This document shows, piece after piece, positions 57,671 to 64,000 of a DNA stretch of 64,000 nucleotides. The notes below the pieces were generated by a model, which saw only the letters and a program-made list of their open reading frames with translations, had not been told where the DNA came from and did no database searches. Origin of the DNA: Cavia porcellus (Eukaryota > Chordata > Mammalia > Rodentia > Caviidae); the NCBI RefSeq assembly GCF_034190915.1, contig NW_026947496.1, positions 54,248,501 through 54,312,500 on the forward strand, given 5' to 3'. The position numbers and the translations under genes are program-made. The first letter of the stretch is position 1, and each line of letters opens with the position of its first letter.

Positions 57671-60600
57671 CTGAAGAATCTTACCCAAGCTACTACATTC
57701 CTGTTTGTCATTGTCTGCTCTCCCATATCAGGAACGCTGGATGGTAGCTCACATTTTTAGTCCATTCTGTAACTAGCCATTCAGGAAAGGATATAAGGAC
57801 CTACTAGCATAATAAACCCCAGTGAGAAAATCTGAGTTTCTCCTCTTCAGGAACAAGTGCTTGGGGCAACCACAGAGAATCCTGCAGGACATTTTATGGT
57901 GCTTTTTGGATTTTATCTCAGTACACACATCTCTTGAAGAACTCTAAGAAACTTCATTAACAGAAACAGCCAGCTGGACGAGATGATCTCATCAGATCAC
58001 CAGCAGCAATAAGATATCCAGACTCCAAATTTCTACCCTTGTTAGGCAAACAGAATTCTTCTACAGATGGGAAAACTCAAGCTCAAGGTCAGTCAACCAA
58101 AAACTTTCTCACCCTTGCTATTCACTTAGAAATGTGAGAAATGCTACAGAAGGTAAGAACATACAGAAAAGCACCATCCTGCCCAAGCAGTTATCATCAG
58201 GTTTAGAAGAGAATATACATTTACAAATGATTTCTGGGTCCTTTCCTCCCCTTGTCTGAATACTTTTCACCTGTTTAAAAGGAATATCAAGGCAAGTGAT
58301 ATATACTATTTGCAAGGCTCAGGTACAGTACACTGCTTATGTGACCTTCCTTCAACTTTCCCACGCTGGTCATGTGGGAAAACATGGAGAAGACAGCAAG
58401 AGGAAGGATGCCCACACCAGTGCTTCCAAGAGAAGTCTCACTAATTAGGAAAGAAACAATCACTGCTATGTTGAGCCATTTAACATTTGAGGTTTGTTAC
58501 GGCAGCTAGCAATACCTTAGCTAGTACCCCTCCATTCTTTCGTGACCTCACAATCAATGCTCAAACACTTAACGAACTACTACTAAACTCCAAGCTGTGG
58601 AAAGTAAGAGAGGACACGTGACACAGATAGAATGGCACGGTTATATATGAATTTTAAAATGAGCACACCCCACAGATGCATGGAATGTCTGTAAGGTTAT
58701 GGAAACTGTGAGGGAAACTTCATTCATGAAGAGACTTCTAACAGAATAGCACCACGGAAGTTCTAGCTTAGAGTTCATGTCCAGGGTTTCGTTGTATGCA
58801 GGCAGATCAGGTGTCTCCTCCCATCTCAGATGCCACAGCACACAGACTCCTAATTCTGCTAAGCACATCAGAATTCTGCTGGAAGCTGTGGCCCTTTTCC
58901 GAAGGCCCCATCACTTCACTCAGCCCTCTTTCCCAAGTCATCCATCACCATTTTCTCAGTTTCTCTGGTTCTATGACACACATCTTTATTCTACTCTCGG
59001 GCTTTTAAAAAAAAGCCTCATTGTTTGGGAAGTCTCAGAGACAAAAATCAAAGCTTATTTTTTTCTTCATATAAAACCAAGAATGATAATGTGGAATAAA
59101 TACTTTAAATTATAAGGCATTCATCTGCTACTGAAGAAGCTGACCAGCTCCAGTGGGATGTGAACAAATGATTTATTTTCTTCTGAGTTTGAAATGCTTT
59201 CCCATGAGTGTGACGGACAGGCCCTGCTGAATACAATCCCTTCCACAAACGGGCTGTGTGGAATGAGGCAGTGATCAAAACACTGTCAGGACAGCTTTCC
59301 ATCTAGGCGCCAAACAGGTACCAATCTTTTGATTTGGCATTAAAATTAGACAAACTACTACAGCAGAAAAAATGTAAAAGAGAAGAGGCAGAAAGAGAAA
59401 AGGAAGAAAAGACACAAGCACAAACACCCACTGCCAATTAATTCCATACATCTCCCCAGCTTTTGGACATTTCTTCATCTTATTACAAGTGCCTGAAACA
59501 TAGAACATGTTTCCTTCTAACCTATAAATGAACCACTCATAGACTTCTGTTTGTCTCATCAATTTCTGCACCTTTTGGAAAAATAGATCATTTTACATTC
59601 CTTTGCACTGATGGAAAAGAGCTCACATTTTTAAAAAACATATATCCATTTCTTAGCATATGTGCAGAATGACTTCCCAGCATGAAACTGGCTGACCCTT
59701 TAAATGTTCTCATTCCAAGGAGAGGGAAAGCCCATCTTGGGTAACTCCACAGGAATCCTTGCAGAACTGTATCAGATGAGAAGCACTTGGCGGCTCCACA
59801 GAAACAGTCTCCGTCTGTCACTGGGGTTAGATTTGAGGACATCTTTACAAGGATGGAAGGGGCCCTTTCCTTCACATTCCCCAGAATGGTAACAAAACAC
59901 TATTTGAGTTGCCCTAAAAATGTCAGCATGAGACTGCCCTGGAGAAAACGGCTTTGGATCTAAAATGCTCTAGCAAAGGGAGGAGTAAGTCAGGCATCTT
60001 CTGAACGCTGAGAACAGTGTGCAGAAGAAACCTGTCGGTCTTCTGTCTCCACTCAGCCTGGAGGAGCCAAAACAGGTTGACACTGACAAGTCAATTGAAA
60101 TTTCTTTGACATTTATTATTTTTTCTCTAAAGCAACTCAGGTAAAGTCATAAGGCATAATCAACAATGACAGTTGCCATCTGAGAACAAAAGGATGACCT
60201 GACACCTCCCACTCGTGCCATGCAGCGCCTATAGAAACTTCAGGAGAAAGAAAAACGGGCCAGGTGAGAGACAAGTACCATTCTTCCCAAACTTCCACTC
60301 AGCGTGCACCCACTATGTGCCAAGACCGCAGATGCGATGGCAGAAGGGGCCACGTGTGGCGGGATGCAAGAGGAGCTTAAGACAAAGAAAGAGAGAGATA
60401 AGGGCTAGGCGGGGGTTAATGCAACAAGCCAGCAACAGAGGAAGGCTTCTGAGCATGGACAGATGGCAATTTAAAAACCAAAACAAACAAACAAAAAATA
60501 AACAGAAGGTGGTGGGCAGCAGCATCCCAGTTCTAGGCTTGAAACTTCAAGTCAGTGGTCTGAGAGCTAAAGGTGATCCAAAAATGTGTTTTGCTTGGGA

Positions 60601-61394
60601 CAGATTAGATGAATTTTGCTTTTATTCAGTTTCCAACATGTAATAATCAAGATTAAACATTTTTTGATTTTAGTCTTCTGCTTTCTTTGGATGATTCAAG
60701 AGGAGATCTGGCCACATCAAACTAACATTTCTCCCCCACAATAATAGGGTGAGGCTTTCTTTCCCCCTGCTGGCTTCAGAGTCTATATTGCCTCTCTGGG
60801 CACAAAGACCAGCATGTGCAAAGGCCCTGAGGACATTTTAACACATCACCAATGGTCCCAGAAAGCTCAGCTTTGGCTCCAAGATGCTGGACTTTTTATG
60901 AAGCCCTCTAACTTGGTACATTTTCAAATCTCTTTTCTTGAAAGCCACACAACATCTGAGCAGCAAGAAATGATGCCAGAGTTACTACTACAAAGGGCAG
61001 ATAACAAAACCAAAATAAAAAACAGCCACCCACAAACATCCCAAACACCACATACTAGCAATTGCAAGCAAACCCTCAGGCCTGGCAAGAGTTTCCAGAG
61101 AGACACTGGCACCAGACAACATCCTGCAGCAGGCAGTGCGCCAAGGACACGGCAAGGGTCCACGGGCTCGTCTGTCCACACTGGCGTATCTAGTAAAGAA
61201 AAACTTTTTTTTTTTTTTTGCAATATTCGTATTTCTTAGGGCAAACACCACTCTGCTTAAAAAGAGAAACAGACAGACTCAAAGACAGGAAATACCACCA
61301 GATTCCTTTTCCATTTTCTACAAGAAGCTAGGAAATTGGGGGTACTTAATAAGCCAGAGACAGAACAAAAACAGGCTATGGCTTCAGAAAGGCC
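57671..61394. other. Mostly unique non-coding stretch
   Basis: No supported gene. A weak MIR trace lies at 58055-58110 (ACAGATGGGAAAACTCAAGC). A T14 run at 61206-61219 sits beside several chance frames (60.8-61.25 kb). No SINE was recognised in about 3.7 kb. Confidence 0.4.
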
Positions 61395-61475
61395 TGAGTT
61401 TCCATTTTGAGTGAGTTAGGTGACCTCAGCAAGGGAATTAACCTTCCTGATTTCAGTTCCTCCCCTCTAACACAG
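61395..61475 (+). repeat. MIR relic
   Basis: GAGTTAGGTGACCTCAGCAA, GGGAATTAACCTTCCTGATT, TCAGTTCCTCCCCTC resembles MIR GTGTGACCTTGGGCAAGTCACTTAACCTCTCTGAGCCTCAGTTTCCTC. Confidence 0.4.
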
Positions 61476-61869
61476 AAAAGGCTCTGGCCACCCCCTGGGT
61501 TTGGTATGAGGGTGATATACTATTGCTACATAGTGACTCAGATATAGCAGGTGGCACTAGAGAGCTTTAAGACTGCAACCATAAACCAGAATCTTTCTGG
61601 CCCAACACCAGCCTCTATGAATCACATCAGGAATACCACCCATGACTTGGGTCCATCTACTATACATCTGTGTTTACTGTTTGCGCAGAGGGACAATGTG
61701 GTAGCCACAAAATGGGTTCACTACAGTCACGAGAGACATGAGCATGTCTCTTCCCTATGGGTTTACTTTGAAATTCCCGTAGATTTAACATGCTGCCCCA
61801 TGCAGTCTGAGGAGCTGCAGCACTTGTACATTTAAACTCCCTGAAGTCAATCAACTATATGAACTGATC
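61476..61869. other. Unique non-coding stretch
   Basis: Nothing recognisable. Confidence 0.4.
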
Positions 61870-62300
61870 AAGAGAAGTTCATTTAGAACATGGCCTTACT
61901 TGGAATATGATCACTGAGATGTAACTAGTTAAAGTGGGATCATACTGAACAAAAGTGTCCCCATCCAATATGGCTGGTATCCTTATAAAATGAAAAAGGG
62001 AAGGAAAGTCCTGGACATAGACACACACATTGACAAGACACTGTGAGAGGGTGATAGCAGAGATCCAAATGATGCTGCTTCTATGAGCCCGCAACAGCAA
62101 CCCATGAGAAGATAGGAATGGAGGGACCACCCTAACCACCACCTTGGCCTGGGACAAGAAGGATGAGGCCAGAAAGAACTTTCTGTTGTACCAGCCAGAG
62201 CTGAAGGAAACAAGCTCAGCAGCAGACTGTTTTTCCCTCTCTGAGACCACAAGCCTTTCCCTCCGGCCAGTGTCAGGAGGTGTGACCAAGAGGTTGACAA
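61870..62300 (+). repeat. Ancient mammalian interspersed repeat, family not assigned
   Basis: GGAATATGATCACTGAGATG, TAACTAGTTAAAGTGGGATC, CCATCCAATATGGCTGGTAT, CCTTATAAAATGAAAAAGGG and GGACATAGACACACACATTG follow a common mammalian repeat whose inverse appears at 50690-50985. The 152-codon and 136-codon minus-strand frames (61879-62441) lie largely over it and are not genes. Confidence 0.4.
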
Positions 62301-62514
62301 GAATAACAACAGGGATCCTTCATTCTCTGCCTTCCCTCCAGAGGACAAGACCAGGGCAGCTGCTGGTGAGGCAGACAGAGGTGCTTCTGCTGAGGCCATC
62401 AGGTCTGCACACCTGCAGGAGGGGAAGTTGGGGTACTGCAACTGAGAAAATGGGAGAAAGATGACTTCAGGATAGTATTCTTAACTCGATTTCATTTTTC
62501 ACCCAAACCAAGTG

Positions 62515-62875
62515 TATCAATCACTTCCCTCTCACTGGGAGAAAATACTGACACCTGCAACTTCAAGGAGAGGTTTATTTTTGTTCATGGTTTTAGGAGG
62601 TTCAGTCCAAAGCCAGCCAGCTTAAAGGAAGAAAAGTGGACAGTCATGACAAAAGAAAGCTGCTCACCCTCTGGCAGCCAGGAAGGAGAGAGAAAAAGCA
62701 GGAGCACTGAACAAGAATACACTCAGGTCACACTCTAGGTGGCCCACTTCCTAATGCGACAGTCAGATACTGAACTCATCACTGGATGAATCCACGGGTG
62801 AGTACAGAGCTCCCATGAACCAATCTCCTTCTAAGCATCCTTTTGAGGACATCTAAGATCTAAGCCATGATACCA
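62515..62875 (+). repeat. Interspersed repeat of a rodent-abundant type
   Basis: CACTGGGAGAAAATACTGAC, AAGGAGAGGTTTATTTTTGT, TCATGGTTTTAGGAGGTTCA, GTCCAAAGCCAGCC, AGAAAGCTGCTCACCCTCTG, GCAGCCAGGAAGGAGAGAGA, CCCACTTCCTAATG and a final TAAGCCATGATACC follow, in order, a repeat I associate with rodent genomes (GGAGGAAAGGTTTATTTTGG...CTCATGGTTTCAGAGG...CAAACCATAACA). I do not assign a family name. Confidence 0.45.
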
Positions 62876-62889
62876 AGTTACTTTCAAAC

Positions 62890-62893
<4 letters not shown>

Positions 62894-62936
<43 letters not shown>
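62894..62936. repeat. (AC)n microsatellite
   Basis: About 21 uninterrupted AC units. Confidence 0.95.
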
Positions 62937-62937
<1 letters not shown>

Positions 62938-62990
62938 GGAGGACTAGAGGAAGTCTACTGGATAAAGTGTTCTAGACTTCAGGCCTTGCT

Positions 62991-62992
<2 letters not shown>

Positions 62993-63029
<37 letters not shown>
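62993..63029. repeat. (GT)n microsatellite
   Basis: About 18 uninterrupted TG units, followed by AAATGTGTGAGTGTGTGAG. It lies only 56 bases from the (AC)n tract and is its complement. Confidence 0.95.
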
Positions 63030-63033
<4 letters not shown>

Positions 63034-63089
63034 GTGTGAGTGTGTGAGAAAGAGAGAAGAGAGACAGACAGAGAAAGAAAGAGAAAGAG

Positions 63090-63232
63090 TTTTGTTTTGT
63101 TTTGTTTTGCTTTGCTTTGTTTCAGAGACAGGGTCTCACTCCGTAGTTCAGGCTGGCCTCAAACTGGCAGCAATCCCCGTGCATCAGATCCTCAAGTGCC
63201 AGGATTATGGGTGTGTACTACCAAACCAGGAA
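63090..63232 (-). repeat. B1 SINE with (CAAAA)n tail
   Basis: On minus, CCTGGTTTGGTAGTACACAC, CCATAATCCTGGCACTTGAG, AGGCCAGCCTGAACTACGGA, GTGAGACCCTGTCTCTGAAA, then a tail of CAAAG/CAAAA units (plus TTTTGTTTTG at 63090-63121). Confidence 0.88.
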
Positions 63233-63416
63233 GCTCTGGTTCATTTTTATATCTGGAGTCCACAGGACACTTTGTGTTCTTAAAATAAATGCTCTACTTA
63301 TTTTTCTTAAATTATATAATTGGTTTTGGTACTTACTACTTGCAAATAAATTAATGCACAAATATACACACATGTGCCTTAATCTACAATGAGATTACAT
63401 CTCAATAAACCCAAAG

Positions 63417-63616
63417 GGGTTTTTTGTGCAGGAAAGAGACAGTACCAAGGATTCAACCCAGAGCCTACACTGAGTTATATCCGCAGGCACATATTTTTAG
63501 TTTTTATTTTGTGGCAGAATCTCACTACACTGTCCAGACAGGCCTTGAATTTGTGATCCTCCCACCTCAGCCTCCCAGAGTGTTGGGACTATAGGTATGA
63601 GCCGCCATACCTGGCT
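63417..63616 (-). repeat. B1-ID composite SINE
   Basis: Down the minus strand, a B1 (AGCCAGGTATGGCGGCTCAT, ACCTATAGTCCCAACACTCT, GGGAGGCTGAGGTGGGAGGA, AAGGCCTGTCTGGACAGTGT) precedes an ID-like remnant (GATATAACTCAGTGTAGGCT, CTGGGTTGAATCCTTGGTAC). Same architecture as 20752-20961. Confidence 0.8.
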
Positions 63617-64000
63617 TGTAAATTGAAGGAGAGAATGCACTGAACCTATTGCGCCTCACAGTTCTGCAGCAAAGCACAGACAATGTCGCCTGTTCTCCCT
63701 TGCGGGGGACTCACAGCCATTGTCCACGGCACAGCAGAGGCCCGGCCCTCACTCCACATCACTTGGCTGGGAACAGATCACAATTCAAACTCCCAAGCAC
63801 AGTTTCTCCTGAATCCATGTGGCTTTTGGTGCCACTGTGAAGTCAAAAGAGTGTAAATCAAAATACCAGAAATTGGGAAGTATCTGTATTATGTTTTTCA
63901 AAATGTATCTATTTTAAATGTATATTTAAATTGAAGAAGGTTATCTCTGGTTGATGGCATCAAAGACAGATTTTATTTTCTCCATTTATTTATTTTTTCT
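63617..64000. other. Unique non-coding stretch to window end
   Basis: Nothing recognisable. The frame at 63649-63840 has no support. The end is T-rich (TTTATTTATTTTTTC). Confidence 0.4.

Noticed and set aside
61983..62441. Longest frame in the window (152 codons, minus strand)
   Set aside because: It lies largely over an ancient interspersed repeat, has no recognisable domain, and several other frames overlap it.
62515..62875. Endogenous retrovirus LTR
   Set aside because: The segment matches a repeat common in rodents, but I saw no TG...CA termini, polyadenylation layout or internal retroviral sequence, so I left the class open.

Overview
The window looks like non-coding nuclear DNA from a mammal, most likely a large intron or gene-poor intergenic DNA of a non-muroid rodent. 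It is AT-rich, and no reading frame looks like an intact gene. It is littered with interspersed repeats. The rodent call rests on two SINE classes: tRNA-Ala(TGC)-derived ID elements, and 7SL-derived B1 elements carrying the internal ~29-bp duplication. Several copies join a B1 to an ID-like unit, as in the B1-dID type known from squirrel-, dormouse- and beaver-related rodents. No tRNA-derived B2 SINE was seen, which argues against mouse, rat or hamster. The species cannot be fixed by reading alone.

Layout. 1-8.5 kb is mostly unique DNA with one exon-like segment on the minus strand (1485-1677), a B1-ID composite and a MER5-like fragment. 8.5-9.0 kb holds three ID insertions in about 500 bp. 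9-20 kb is unique DNA with old MIR relics, a (GATACA)n/(GATGCA)n array near 16.9 kb and one B1. 20.7-25.4 kb has a B1-ID composite, an L1-like relic, a small CpG-rich patch (21.9-22.05 kb), an ID, a (TA)n tract and a long MIR. 25-36 kb is sparse and ends in an ID, a B1-ID composite and a second minus-strand exon-like segment (36047-36102). 37-44 kb holds MER5A-like, L2 and L1 relics and a diverged tandem duplication (37.48-37.76 kb). 44-50 kb has two young IDs with clear target-site duplications, a B1 with a purine-rich tail, several MIRs, and a 3'-truncated ID inside a MIR. 50-64 kb contains old repeats, candidate conserved/splice-like patches at 55.3-55.7 and 57.44 kb, facing (AC)n/(GT)n tracts at 62.9-63.0 kb and two terminal B1-class SINEs.

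If a gene crosses the window it probably runs on the minus strand. The two best exon-like segments (36.05 kb, then 1.5 kb) are both on that strand and join in a compatible phase. I do not recognise the encoded peptide, the evidence is modest, and I name no gene. I found no rRNA or functional tRNA gene, CRISPR array, prokaryotic feature or obvious intact mobile-element protein. All repeat-family calls are by eye against remembered consensus features and need a RepeatMasker run.
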